Positions 27,984 through 36,291 of a stretch of DNA of 64,000 nt are shown in pieces. The stretch's first letter is position 1; each line of letters opens with the position of its first letter. Below the pieces are notes generated by a model, which was given only the letters and a program-made list of their open reading frames with translations, was not told where the DNA came from and did no database searches. The stretch is taken from NCBI GenBank assembly GCA_016191115.1, contig JACPPG010000030.1, forward strand, positions 1 through 64,000, in the 5' to 3' direction. A program made the translations under genes and the position numbers. The DNA comes from Planctomycetia bacterium. GTDB lineage: Bacteria > Planctomycetota > Planctomycetia > Pirellulales > JACPPG01.

Positions 27984-28150
27984 CGCCTGGCCTCAACTCA
28001 GTCTCAGTGAAAACGCGCGAAGTGCCGGGTGAGGCAACACGCTGGGGAAGGAGTAATTGTGGTTCATCCGGGAAATGCGCGCCTCATTGAAAGAGAGTGG
28101 ACATGTCGTTCTGATCTGGAGTTGCAAAACCAACTAGGCCAGGAGCGAAC

Positions 28151-28475
28151 ATGTCCACGAGTTTGTTGTATCACACTTGTGGGATTCGAGGCTACGAGTA
28201 CCGGTCGACAGAGTACGTTTGGGGCACGACAGTCGTGCACATCGAGCAACCGCGGGTGAAGCTGCGGTGTCCCCATTGCGGGAGGGGGAAGTGTCGGTCC
28301 GGGGAAGGAGCGTGTCTTTCGCAGCATTCCGATCGGGAGCAAGCCGGTGGCGATCGTCCTGGAAGTTGCTCGCGTCTATTGCGCGAAGTGCAATGCGAGC
28401 CGGCACGTGCGGGTCGGCTTCGCGGACGAATACCGCCGGCACACGCGGGCGCTTGCCGGCTGTATCAGCACTTGC
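28151..28475 (+). pseudogene. Truncated, frameshifted ISL3-family transposase
   Basis: The N-terminal part of an ISL3 transposase is recognisable: MSTSLLYHTCGIRGYEY, then RVKLRCPHCGR, which is the start of the family's zinc-binding region. The frame then breaks near 28270-28310 in G-rich runs, and the continuation appears in two other frames (EGEVSVRG, then KERVFRSIPIGSKPVAIVLE and VYCAKCNASRHVRVGFADEY). The sequence stops near RRHTRALAGCI, so about three quarters of the gene, including the catalytic DDE region, are missing. A 10-base inverted repeat (GTGGACATGT) spans 28097-28158 at its upstream side. It ends at the convergent ABC gene. It marks a past insertion at the right edge of the MNIO block. 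Confidence 0.72.
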
Positions 28476-28506
28476 TGCCCTCTGCCCACCCCTACTATCT
28501 ACTTCC

Positions 28507-29433
28507 TTACGACGTGATTCCCTTGGTCAACTCCATGAACGCCGTCTCCAGGTTGATTTCTTCTTCCTTGAACATGGTCAACCGGTGGCCGGCGCCGACC
28601 AACAGGGTTGGCAACTCGCTGTAATCCTGTACGTCGGGCAAAAGCGTTACGGTCAGAACGCCGTCGCTTGAGTCGACTTTCTCGACGCTGGTCTGCTGTT
28701 CGAGGAGCTTCGCGGCCCCGTCCATGTCGTCCTTCACGCCGATCTTCAGCACCGGCTGGCGGCGGACTTTGCGCATCACGTCCGCCACGTCGGCGTTTTC
28801 CAAGAGCACGCCCTTCTCGATGATGCCGATCTTGTTGCAAATGTCGGCCAGCTCCGGCAGGATGTGACTAGAGACCATGATGGTCTTCCCCATGTTGCGC
28901 AGCTCTTTCAAGAGACCGCGGATTTCGATTCTGGCCCGGGGATCGAGGCCGCTGGCGGGCTCGTCGAGCAACAGCACCTGCGGATCGTGCAATAGCACGC
29001 GGGCCAGACCGAGCCGCTGCGTCATGCCGCGCGACAGGCTGGTGACGAAGGCCTCGCGCTTGTAGCCCAGGTCCACCAGTTCGAGCACCTCGTCGCAAAT
29101 CTTGCGGCGGGCCGCTCCTTTGATCCGGTACGCCGCGGCGAAGAACTCCAAGTACTCGATCACCTTCATGTCGTCGTACACGCCGAAGAAGTCGGGCATG
29201 TAGCCGATGACGCGGCGAATTTCCTTCGGCCGCGTGTAGATCGAGTAGCCGCAGACGTACGCCTCGCCGAACGTGGGATTCAGAAGCGTGGCCAGGATCC
29301 GCATGGTGGTCGTCTTACCGGCGCCGTTGGGGCCGATGAAGCCGAACACGTCGCCACGCTCGAGCTTCAGATCGAGATGGTTGATGGCGTGCAACTGGCC
29401 GTACGTCTTGGTGAGGTCTTTGGTTTCAATCAT
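28507..29433 (-). CDS. ABC transporter ATP-binding protein (CcmA/drug-exporter type)
   Basis: Predicted ATPase of 308 residues for an ABC exporter. Walker A is GPNGAGKT, the signature region is LSRGMTQRLGLARVLLHDP, with LSRGM in place of the common LSGGQ, Walker B is VLLLDEPASGLD and the H-loop is VSSHI. A C-terminal domain (about 215-308) is typical of the ABC-2 exporter class. No membrane subunit with the same style lies directly beside it; the next gene upstream encodes a large protein with membrane segments (29629-31821) and is separated by 195 bases of repeats. Whether they work together is unknown. The ATG at 29433 gives MIETKDLTKTYGQ, a typical start. Confidence 0.9.
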   Translation of the reverse strand: MIETKDLTKTYGQLHAINHLDLKLERGDVFGFIGPNGAGKTTTMRILATLLNPTFGEAYVCGYSIYTRPKEIRRVIGYMPDFFGVYDDMKVIEYLEFFAAAYRIKGAARRKICDEVLELVDLGYKREAFVTSLSRGMTQRLGLARVLLHDPQVLLLDEPASGLDPRARIEIRGLLKELRNMGKTIMVSSHILPELADICNKIGIIEKGVLLENADVADVMRKVRRQPVLKIGVKDDMDGAAKLLEQQTSVEKVDSSDGVLTVTLLPDVQDYSELPTLLVGAGHRLTMFKEEEINLETAFMELTKGITS

Positions 29434-29442
29434 GCGAAGAAG

Positions 29443-29492
29443 TAGGCAGTAGGCAGTGAGGAGCGACTAGCAACTAGCGACTAGCAAATAGC
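29443..29492. repeat. GTAGGCAG and inverted CTAGCAATTAGCG-type repeats
   Basis: GTAGGCAGTAGGCAGTGA (29443-29460) belongs to the family at 2244 and 44488. Directly after it, 29466-29492 (ACTAGCAACTAGCGACTAGC and onward) is a diverged reverse complement of the 34-base element at 29591, so the two could pair as a long hairpin across about 100 bases. Confidence 0.6.
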
Positions 29493-29590
29493 CGGCGCTC
29501 GCGCCCGCGAGAGAATTGATATTTGGAGTGGAAGGAGGGCCATACGCGTGGCTGTCGTTTCGTTGCCGCTAATGCGGGCGATATCTGGGC

Positions 29591-29624
29591 GTCAGCTCCG
29601 GCTAATTGCTAGTCGCTAATTGCT
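29591..29624. repeat. 34-base CTAATTGCTAGTCGC repeat, copy 2
   Basis: Exact copy of 3425-3458, 26 kb away, in the same orientation. It lies in the gap downstream of the gene ending at 29629 and upstream of the ABC gene, five bases from the stop of the former. Confidence 0.75.
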
Positions 29625-29628
29625 CCTT

Positions 29629-31821
29629 CTATTTTCTCGCGGCGCTCGGACGCTTTACCGCGAAGATGAAGCGGTACACGGTCCAATGTTGGTCTTCCGG
29701 CCCGGCGAGGGCCGCGCCGCCGTCGACCAGTTGCGCTGCCTGCTTTTGCGCGCGGCCGACCAGGATCGCGCGGTCAAGTGTCAGTAAATGCGAAAGATCG
29801 ACGAATTGCTGGTACGAGTTCGACAAGCCCGCCTCGTTGCGGCCCGCCGCCTTGTAAAACATCATCTGTTGCAGGGTATCCATGACGCTGCCGGCCAGCG
29901 CCTCGTTGTATGCGTTATTCGGTCTCACTTGAGCGGCGCGGAGCGATGCGTCGTGCAGCACGTTGGGCAAGTCGCGCTGCTCGCCCGGCTTCAGTTGCAC
30001 GACCTGGCCGGATTTCAAGTCGCCCAGCAGATAGGCCCAACGTCCCGAGACCACCATGCACTCGGCCAGATCGATCGGCAGGGTGTTGGTGATGGTCCCT
30101 TCGGGGACCTGCTCGGGACCCATCGTCAGGTCGGCCTTCACGAGATCGCGCGACGGATATGAGGAGCGGCCGATAAAGCTCTTGGTGGACCAGACCTGGA
30201 TCGGCACGCCGATCAACCGGTCGAGCGAAGGCGCGAAGACGTACTGCCCGCTGAAAAAACCGCTCGCGCCGCGGCTGTACTGATTCATGTCCGATCCTAG
30301 CCAGGCGAACAGCCGCGAGCCGTCGGCAACGTCGGCGCCGCTTACGTCGCGGGGCACAAGCTCCAGGTCGAACGGCTTAGTCTGCGGCGTAAACAGGTTG
30401 AGCCACGTGGTGCCGCGCGCCACGCCGCTTTGCACGTCGACGTCCACCAGGTCCACCTGGTTGAGCCGCAAGTCGTCTCCCTTGGTGTACAAAGCGAGCG
30501 CGTACGCGCCTGCGCTCACCAGCACGACCCATAGCGGAAACGTGATCCACGTCAGCTCCATCCGCTTGAGCAAACGTTTGACCAGGAAGTAGTCGCCCGG
30601 GCCGATGAGGACGATGTAGCCCAGGATCAATAGCGCGACGACGGCGAAGGAGATGGTCGTCACGTTGCGGAAGTTGTCGAGCCCGAGGCGCAACTGATTC
30701 GCGAGGTCGGCGCTGCCGCGCGCGAAAGCGCGGGGCGTCACCATCACGCCCGGCTGATTGTTGGCGTTCGTGCTGGTGGGTTCGGGAAAGCCGAGCAGCC
30801 GGTTCACGAGTGGGCCGCGGCCGTCCCAATCCACGAACGGCTGCTGGTCGAGGTCGACGGCCACAAAGACGATCTCGCCGAACCGCCGCGGCGAGCGAAC
30901 CACCATCGGCAGATCTCCCTCCGCGATTTCGACCTTGCCGTCGACTTTTTCCAGACGGGGAACGGAGAGCGTCAACTCGCGCCCCGTGGGTCGCACCTTG
31001 CGGGCACCGCCGATGTAACCCTCCAGTCCCGTTGTCTTCCGCAAGGTCGTAACTTCGACGAAGCGGCCGGGCGCAAACCGCGCCAGCGGCGCATCGGGCG
31101 CAAGAACCGTGGGGGCCGACGCCCCCGCGACCAGCACGAGCTTTCCGCCCTGCTCGATCCATTCCGCGAGCGCCGCCACACGCGCGCCCGTATCGAGCAG
31201 CTTCGCGAACATTTCGGGCTGGCTGGTAGAAATGATCAAGGCGTCGACGCCGTCGTACCCATACCACTCCGTGGGTAACTGAGAGACGTCCCCGAGGTGC
31301 ACGACCTCGATCGGTTGTTGGTTCGGGTATTGATGGAGGCGGATCGCCTCCTCGACTCCGATCGAGGAGCCCAGCGTGACGATCAGCGGCTGCTCGACTT
31401 GCATCGCCCACGGAACCATCAACCGATCGGGGCCGGGCTGATTGTCGAACTCGCGGTCGATGACCGCCTTTCCCTCGACGCGGAAAACAATCCTCAAACC
31501 GCCGTCGATCCGCCCGAACTTGGCGCACATGAGCACCTTGGTCTGCTGCCCGGGCAACAATTGCACGGGCCGCGGCGCGATGACCCGGCTGGGCGTGCCG
31601 TCGCCGTCGGGCAGGATGAGCTCGACCTGACCCACCAGCGGCGTTGTGCCGCCCTGGAACGTGATCTCGATCGGCGCCCAGTGCGCGATTTTGTAGTGCT
31701 CGTCGAAACCGACGCGCAGGGCGGCGATCGTCGGCGGATTCAGGTCCTGGCCGTGCGCTCGGGCGGCGAGGCCGGCCGCGAACAGGCAACAGAGCAACGG
31801 TAGGGCAAGCTGCTTGCTCAT
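29629..31821 (-). CDS. Large exported/membrane protein of unknown function
   Basis: Predicted protein of 730 residues. A signal peptide (MSKQLALPLLCCLFAAGLAA, cleavage near AHGQ) leads a long extracytoplasmic region of mixed beta type. Near residues 385-435 two transmembrane helices follow (ISFAVVALLILGYIVLIGPG and ITFPLWVVLVSAGAYALALY) with the conserved-looking GPGDYFLVKRLLKR between them. The C-terminal half is again soluble. The layout resembles envelope proteins found beside ABC-2 exporters, so cooperation with the ATPase at 28507 is plausible but unproven. I chose the ATG at 31821, which puts the signal peptide first and overlaps the MazG stop as ATGA. Confidence 0.85.
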   Translation of the reverse strand: MSKQLALPLLCCLFAAGLAARAHGQDLNPPTIAALRVGFDEHYKIAHWAPIEITFQGGTTPLVGQVELILPDGDGTPSRVIAPRPVQLLPGQQTKVLMCAKFGRIDGGLRIVFRVEGKAVIDREFDNQPGPDRLMVPWAMQVEQPLIVTLGSSIGVEEAIRLHQYPNQQPIEVVHLGDVSQLPTEWYGYDGVDALIISTSQPEMFAKLLDTGARVAALAEWIEQGGKLVLVAGASAPTVLAPDAPLARFAPGRFVEVTTLRKTTGLEGYIGGARKVRPTGRELTLSVPRLEKVDGKVEIAEGDLPMVVRSPRRFGEIVFVAVDLDQQPFVDWDGRGPLVNRLLGFPEPTSTNANNQPGVMVTPRAFARGSADLANQLRLGLDNFRNVTTISFAVVALLILGYIVLIGPGDYFLVKRLLKRMELTWITFPLWVVLVSAGAYALALYTKGDDLRLNQVDLVDVDVQSGVARGTTWLNLFTPQTKPFDLELVPRDVSGADVADGSRLFAWLGSDMNQYSRGASGFFSGQYVFAPSLDRLIGVPIQVWSTKSFIGRSSYPSRDLVKADLTMGPEQVPEGTITNTLPIDLAECMVVSGRWAYLLGDLKSGQVVQLKPGEQRDLPNVLHDASLRAAQVRPNNAYNEALAGSVMDTLQQMMFYKAAGRNEAGLSNSYQQFVDLSHLLTLDRAILVGRAQKQAAQLVDGGAALAGPEDQHWTVYRFIFAVKRPSAARK

Positions 31822-32162
31822 GGCTTCTCCGCATCGGCACAGGCACAAACGAACTGTCCGCAGCCCGGGCAGCCCTGGCCGTATTTGCGCGCCACGGCCT
31901 CGCTCAGATCGACGCCGGCGACGTTGGCGATCGTCGCCAGCCACGCCAGCACGTCGGCGAATTCTTCCATCCGCTCCTGGTGGGTCCCGTTACGCAAGCA
32001 AGCGGCCAGCTCGCCCACTTCCTCCATCAGCCACATGAACGTGCCGTCGATACCTCGCGCCACGTCCTTGTCGAGGTACATTTGGCGGATCAGCCGCTGG
32101 AACGCGGCCAGCGTCATTTCCGCCGTCGCGCCGTTGGCGGCGTGTGGGGGCTGGTCAATCAC
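31818..32162 (-). CDS. MazG-like nucleotide pyrophosphohydrolase-fold protein
   Basis: Predicted all-alpha NTP pyrophosphohydrolase-type protein of 114 residues. The helix signature is FMWLMEEVGELAACLRNGT, then MEEFADVLAWLATIANVAGVD, giving the EExxE and ExxD metal-binding pattern of the MazG family. The C-terminus is short and has five cysteines (GQGCPGCGQFVCACADAEK), which suggests a small zinc-binding tail not usual for MazG. I chose the GTG at 32162, overlapping the stop of the TPR gene as GTGA; an internal ATG (MTLAAFQ) is a possible alternative. Its stop overlaps the next gene's ATG. Its place between two large envelope-related genes is unexpected for a housecleaning enzyme. Confidence 0.82.
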   Translation of the reverse strand: MIDQPPHAANGATAEMTLAAFQRLIRQMYLDKDVARGIDGTFMWLMEEVGELAACLRNGTHQERMEEFADVLAWLATIANVAGVDLSEAVARKYGQGCPGCGQFVCACADAEKP

Positions 32163-35017
32163 TCGGCAAGGTCCCTTTGTAACGCCGTGGCGCGGGTGTT
32201 TCCCGGCTCCAGCTCTAATACTTTCTCGAGTGCCGCTTGAGCGCGCTTCTTCCGGCCGGCCTTCGCACACGACTCGGCCAAGGCCAACTGCAGCGAGACT
32301 TCCTTCGGCGACAGTTTCACCGCTACTTCGTATTCGTCCGCCGCTGGGCCGAATTCTCTCGCACCGGCCCGCGCCTCGCCCAGCATCCGGTGCACGTCCA
32401 CGTCCATCACGTCGATGAAGAGCGCCTCGCGCGACCACCGCGCCGCCGCCGCGAAGTCGCCGGCCGCTAGCGCCAGTTGCGCGAGCTTCTTGCGGACCGG
32501 CAGGTCATCCGCATCGAGTGGCGCCAGGCGCGACAGCACTTCTGTCAGCTTAACGTCATTTTTCTGGGCAAGATACACCCTGGCCAGGGAGCGGAGCCAC
32601 GCGGCGTCGGCCGGATTGCGCTTTTCCCCCAATGCGTATAGTTCGGCCGCGGTATCGAATTCTTCCGCTTTCAGCTTGAGACCCGCCAGCAGGTTGAGCA
32701 GGTTCGGATCGGGGTTTTGACGGTCGAGGTGGTCCGCGAGCAGCTTCAAGGCGGCGGCGTTTTCGCCCACTACCAGCCGGACGCGGGCGAGCACGTAGGC
32801 CGCCAACTGTCCCGCGCGCGGGTCGCCAAGCGCCCCCTCGGCCAACTGCCGAGCCTTGGCGTAGTCCTTGCGGGCAAGATACGCGTGGGCCAACCGCGCG
32901 AGCACTTGTGCGTCATCGGGCCGCGACTCGCGCGCTCGCTCGAGCTGGGCCAAGGTCTCGGCAGCGGCGGCCGGACGGATCGCCTGGTCGGCCGTGACGC
33001 GGCGGACGTAGTCGACGTAGCCGCGCTCGAAGTCGGCCGTGTCGACCGCGAATTCGCGCTTTAGCGCCGCCGCCGTGTCGAGATTGTCGCGGTAGGCCGA
33101 GAGCATCTTGGCAAGTGCCGTCGCGCCGTACGTCTCGGTTATGTAGCGCGCGTACAAATCCGCCTGGCAGTAGGCCATTTGCCAGTCATTGCTCGACTGG
33201 GGCCGCACGAAGCCCAGGTTGATCGTGTCCAGGTTGAACAACTGCCCCTTCGGCACGCGCTCGGCCAATAGCTCGTTCCAAATCTGCGGCCGTGGGAAGC
33301 CTTCGCTGCCGACCGCCAGCGCCTCGGTAAACCAGTGCGGAATGGCGAAATCGGTCTGCTGCAAATTCAAGACGTGAACGAATTCGTGCTTCAGCACCCG
33401 CGCCCAATTGAACTTCTTCGGCATGTCGCCCGGCGAGGCGAGCGCGACGATCTTCCCGGCGCAGGCGCCCACCGTGTGCACGAAGGGAAGGCCCACCATC
33501 CGGGCGCTGAACCAGCCGTGGCCGCTGGTATTGCGGGCACGACTAAAGATCTCAAAGAGCGATTTTCCTTGCGGCTCAAAGCCGAACCGCTCGCATAGCT
33601 GCGGGTAGACCTCTTCCTCCAGATACCGCGCGGCGTACTGGGCCATGATCTCATCGGCGCCGCGATCGAACTTAATGACGAAGTGCGGCGTTTCGAGCAA
33701 GGCGTAGCCATCGAGCACCTCCAGCACCTTGAGCGTATTGGCGACGCGCACGTTGAACGGGTCGATCGTGAACGCCTCGTCCAATAGTTGCTTCGCGTCG
33801 ACCTCCTCCCCAAGGCGCATGGCCACCAGCCCCAGCTCGGCGTGTGGCTCGACCAGTTGGGGCATCCGCGCGATCGCTTCGCGGTAGTAGCGGGCGGCGG
33901 CGGGGAAGCGACGGCTTTCGTCCAGCGCCCGCGCGAGCGATGCATGGAATTCGCCGCAGTGCTTGTTGCGCGTGGTCGCCTGGTCGATGGTCCGGCCCAT
34001 GCGCGTTCCGGAGAGGTCGGCAGACAAGCCGTCGACAACGCCGTACGCGGCCGCCAGCCGGCCCAGTGCCGTCTCCGACGCCGGGTTGATCTGGCAGGCC
34101 TTTTCGAAAATCGCGATCGCTTCCGCCGCCTGGAAGTTGGCCAGCAGTATGTCGCCGCGGGCCAGGTGCGCATCGAGCAACCGCGGATTCAATTCGCCGG
34201 CCCGATCGACCGCCTGCCGGGCCGTGTCGAGCTCGTAATTTTGCAGCGCCAAGCGGGCGAGCGCTGCGTGGACGCAGGCCGCGTTGGGATTCTGGGCGAG
34301 CGCCGCCTTGAGCTCGCGGGCCGCCTCGGCCTGGTTGTACTTTTCGAGATAGAGAAGACCCGCGTAGTAATGCGCGGGCCACCAGTTCGGCTCGATCTTC
34401 AGCGCGTCGGGATACAGCTCGTTCACCAGGAAGCCGAACTGGTCCTTGAGCCGGTTCCAACGGGCGAACTGCGCGGCGGCCAGCCCGATCCACTCGATCG
34501 CTTCGACGCTGTTCACGTCATGGCCGTTGTAGTAGTCGACGAACCACTTGTAGCCGGCGTTGGCCTCGTCGAGCCGGCCGGCCATGCGGTGCAGCTCGGC
34601 TTGCACCCACCGCGCGGCCAACTGCTCGGGATCGATTGCCAGCGCCGCGTCGGCCAGTTTTTTCGCGTCTTCGATGGCGCCCCGCGAGAGCGCGAGTTGC
34701 GCGGCTTCGGCCGGCAATTGGGCGGCCCGCGACTGCCGCATGGTTGCCGCCAGGAGGATTTTGGCCGCTTCATCGAGCTGTCCCGTGCTGGACTTAGCTC
34801 GCGCAAGCCCCAGGGCGGCGCCGACAGGATCCCGTTCGTCGAGCGCCTGGTAGGCCTCGATCGCTTCTTCGTACTTGCCTGCCAAAAACAGTGCCCGGGC
34901 CGTGGCAAGGGTTTCATCGCCGTGCGCCGGCGTTGGCGCGAACGCCTGGGCGACGGCGCAGCCTAGCCAGAGCAGCACGCGAACCGGTGCTCGCAGTGGA
35001 GCCTTCACGCGATACAT
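32159..35017 (-). CDS. Exported TPR protein with embedded HExxH metallopeptidase-like domain
   Basis: Predicted exported protein of 952 residues. A leader (MYRVKAPLRAPVRVLLWLGC to PAHGDE) precedes about ten TPR units to about residue 430 (for example AALAQNPNAACVHAALARLA). The middle domain, about 440-650, resembles gluzincin peptidases of the MA clan: ARVLKHEFVHVLNLQQ (H544, E545, H548) and PHWFTEALAVGSEG with a likely third ligand at about E564. More TPRs fill 660-952. The catalytic set looks intact, so it may be an active envelope protease with TPR arms for substrate binding; the target is unknown. It starts a three-gene overlapping operon with the MazG-like and membrane proteins. Confidence 0.85.
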   Translation of the reverse strand: MYRVKAPLRAPVRVLLWLGCAVAQAFAPTPAHGDETLATARALFLAGKYEEAIEAYQALDERDPVGAALGLARAKSSTGQLDEAAKILLAATMRQSRAAQLPAEAAQLALSRGAIEDAKKLADAALAIDPEQLAARWVQAELHRMAGRLDEANAGYKWFVDYYNGHDVNSVEAIEWIGLAAAQFARWNRLKDQFGFLVNELYPDALKIEPNWWPAHYYAGLLYLEKYNQAEAARELKAALAQNPNAACVHAALARLALQNYELDTARQAVDRAGELNPRLLDAHLARGDILLANFQAAEAIAIFEKACQINPASETALGRLAAAYGVVDGLSADLSGTRMGRTIDQATTRNKHCGEFHASLARALDESRRFPAAARYYREAIARMPQLVEPHAELGLVAMRLGEEVDAKQLLDEAFTIDPFNVRVANTLKVLEVLDGYALLETPHFVIKFDRGADEIMAQYAARYLEEEVYPQLCERFGFEPQGKSLFEIFSRARNTSGHGWFSARMVGLPFVHTVGACAGKIVALASPGDMPKKFNWARVLKHEFVHVLNLQQTDFAIPHWFTEALAVGSEGFPRPQIWNELLAERVPKGQLFNLDTINLGFVRPQSSNDWQMAYCQADLYARYITETYGATALAKMLSAYRDNLDTAAALKREFAVDTADFERGYVDYVRRVTADQAIRPAAAAETLAQLERARESRPDDAQVLARLAHAYLARKDYAKARQLAEGALGDPRAGQLAAYVLARVRLVVGENAAALKLLADHLDRQNPDPNLLNLLAGLKLKAEEFDTAAELYALGEKRNPADAAWLRSLARVYLAQKNDVKLTEVLSRLAPLDADDLPVRKKLAQLALAAGDFAAAARWSREALFIDVMDVDVHRMLGEARAGAREFGPAADEYEVAVKLSPKEVSLQLALAESCAKAGRKKRAQAALEKVLELEPGNTRATALQRDLAE

Positions 35018-35203
35018 TGTCCTGTCAGCGGCGGGAAGAAAGTCAGCGCGTCACCTATTTCACCGTATCCCGCCGTCTACATTCCTTCAAGGCGACGGTT
35101 CGTCGCGGCGCCATAGCCGGGCAGGAATCCAAGACTTGCTCGGCATCCATCTGCCGATGCCGCCCAGCGCCGTTCACAGATTCAAGCTTGCCGGCGGCGC
35201 ACC

Positions 35204-35292
35204 GGCGGGAAAGTGGGACAGGCACCGAGACGCAACGTTGGTCTGAAAGGATTTGCGCTGTTTATGCTCGGAGCCAGTCCCATTTTCCCGCC
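35204..35292. repeat. REP-like inverted repeat, second family (GGCGGGAAAGTGGGACAGG)
   Basis: Arms at 35204-35226 (GGCGGGAAAGTGGGACAGGC core) and 35270-35292 (AGCCAGTCCCATTTTCCCGCC core reversed) match in 20 of 23 positions, with a 43-base centre. The GTGGGACAGGCACC core is typical of RAYT-associated elements in Planctomycetota. It differs in sequence from hairpins A and B. The surrounding 35018-35375 gap holds no gene I can support. Confidence 0.72.
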
Positions 35293-35375
35293 TCGCCATT
35301 TTGAAAAACAGGATGGCCCTGCGATGCCGCCGACGCTAGTTGTCTCCCGCGGCCCGCGGACGGTAAGATGTCCGC

Positions 35376-35618
35376 GTGCAAACGGCGTCGCCCAAGCCCG
35401 CGCGATGGTATCAATTCAGTCTGCGGACGATGCTTGTGCTGTTGGCGCTGGTCGCGGTGGGCTGCGTGGCAACGAAATACGCGCTTCCGCGGCTCGACGA
35501 GCAACGACGGAGAGCGCGAGCACGCGTTCAGCGGGTGCAGACCCTGGAAATGTGGGACGTGCCCAGCATCTCAGTGAAGATGGATGAGACGAAAATGGAC
35601 GAGGTGCCACCGCGGTAG
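35376..35618 (+). CDS. Small membrane-anchored protein
   Basis: Predicted 80-residue protein with one transmembrane helix (FSLRTMLVLLALVAVGCVA) preceded by a basic N-terminus, then a charged, Arg-rich helical segment (LDEQRRRARARVQRVQ). The phrase WYQFSLRTMLVLLALVAV is a recurrent type in planctomycete small membrane proteins. The start is a GTG at 35376 with only a weak ribosome site. It stops 7 bases before the tRNA-binding gene, so they may be co-transcribed. Function unknown. Confidence 0.6.
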   Translation: MQTASPKPARWYQFSLRTMLVLLALVAVGCVATKYALPRLDEQRRRARARVQRVQTLEMWDVPSISVKMDETKMDEVPPR

Positions 35619-35625
35619 CTGATTC

Positions 35626-35961
35626 ATGGAAACCAAACCGACGATTGCGTATGCCGATTTCGCCAAGCTCGACCTGCGCGTGGCCAAGGTTGTCGCGGCC
35701 CGCGAGCACCCCAATGCCGACAAGCTCTTGTTGCTCACGATCCGGGTCGGCGAGGTGGAGAAGCAGATCGTGGCCGGAATCCGCGCGCACTACCCTGCCG
35801 AGTCGCTGGTGGGCCGTTCGATCGTGGTGGTCAGCAATCTTGAGCCGGCCATGATCCGCGGCGAAGAGTCTGGCGGCATGCTCCTGGCCGCGAGCGACGC
35901 CGCCGGCGTCACGCTCCTGACTCCCGACCGCGACTGCGAGTGCGGCGCCGGCATCAAGTAG
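35626..35961 (+). CDS. tRNA-binding domain protein (MetRS beta-like/CsaA-like)
   Basis: Predicted free-standing tRNA-binding OB-fold protein of 111 residues. The domain matches the C-terminal part of methionyl-tRNA synthetase and related small proteins: FAKLDLRVAKVVAAREHPNA, ADKLLLLTIRVGE, QIVAGIRAHY, VVVSNLEPAMIRGEESGGM and LLTPDRD. It would bind the elbow of tRNA or assist a MetRS that lacks its own domain. It is complete and has a clear ATG at 35626. No synthetase gene is in the window. Confidence 0.92.
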   Translation: METKPTIAYADFAKLDLRVAKVVAAREHPNADKLLLLTIRVGEVEKQIVAGIRAHYPAESLVGRSIVVVSNLEPAMIRGEESGGMLLAASDAAGVTLLTPDRDCECGAGIK

Positions 35962-36291
35962 CCGTTCGTTCGCTTCCGCACGCTCATCACGGAGCCACGG
36001 AGAGGAAGCAAGAGAGCCACGAGAATCGAAGCAGGCCGCGGATTCGCGCTGATGGACGCGGATCAAAGCTCGATGACAAGGCACCGTCTCGCAGCATCCG
36101 CGTCTGTCCGCGCAAATCCGTGGCTGCCCCTCTTCGTGCGGGTTCTTCTCCATCCCTCCGCGGTGATTCTCTCGCGGCCTACGCACCCTGTTCGCATTCC
36201 GTCCGCGCGGGGCATTGTGCTATCTTATCTGTAGTGGCCGTGCCGCGCGAGGGATCGCGCCCGCGGCGCCGCGGCCGCGGAAGAAGCGCCC
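35962..36291. other. Intergenic region with CCGCGGATT-type inverted repeat
   Basis: Between the tRNA-binding gene and ppx/gppA. It holds an imperfect inverted repeat, 36035-36063 (CCGCGGATTCGCGCTGATGG core) and 36093-36122 (GTCTGTCCGCGCAAATCCG core), preceded by GGAGCCACGGAGAGGAAG. These motifs look like the filler repeats that surround many genes here. No gene is evident. Confidence 0.55.
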
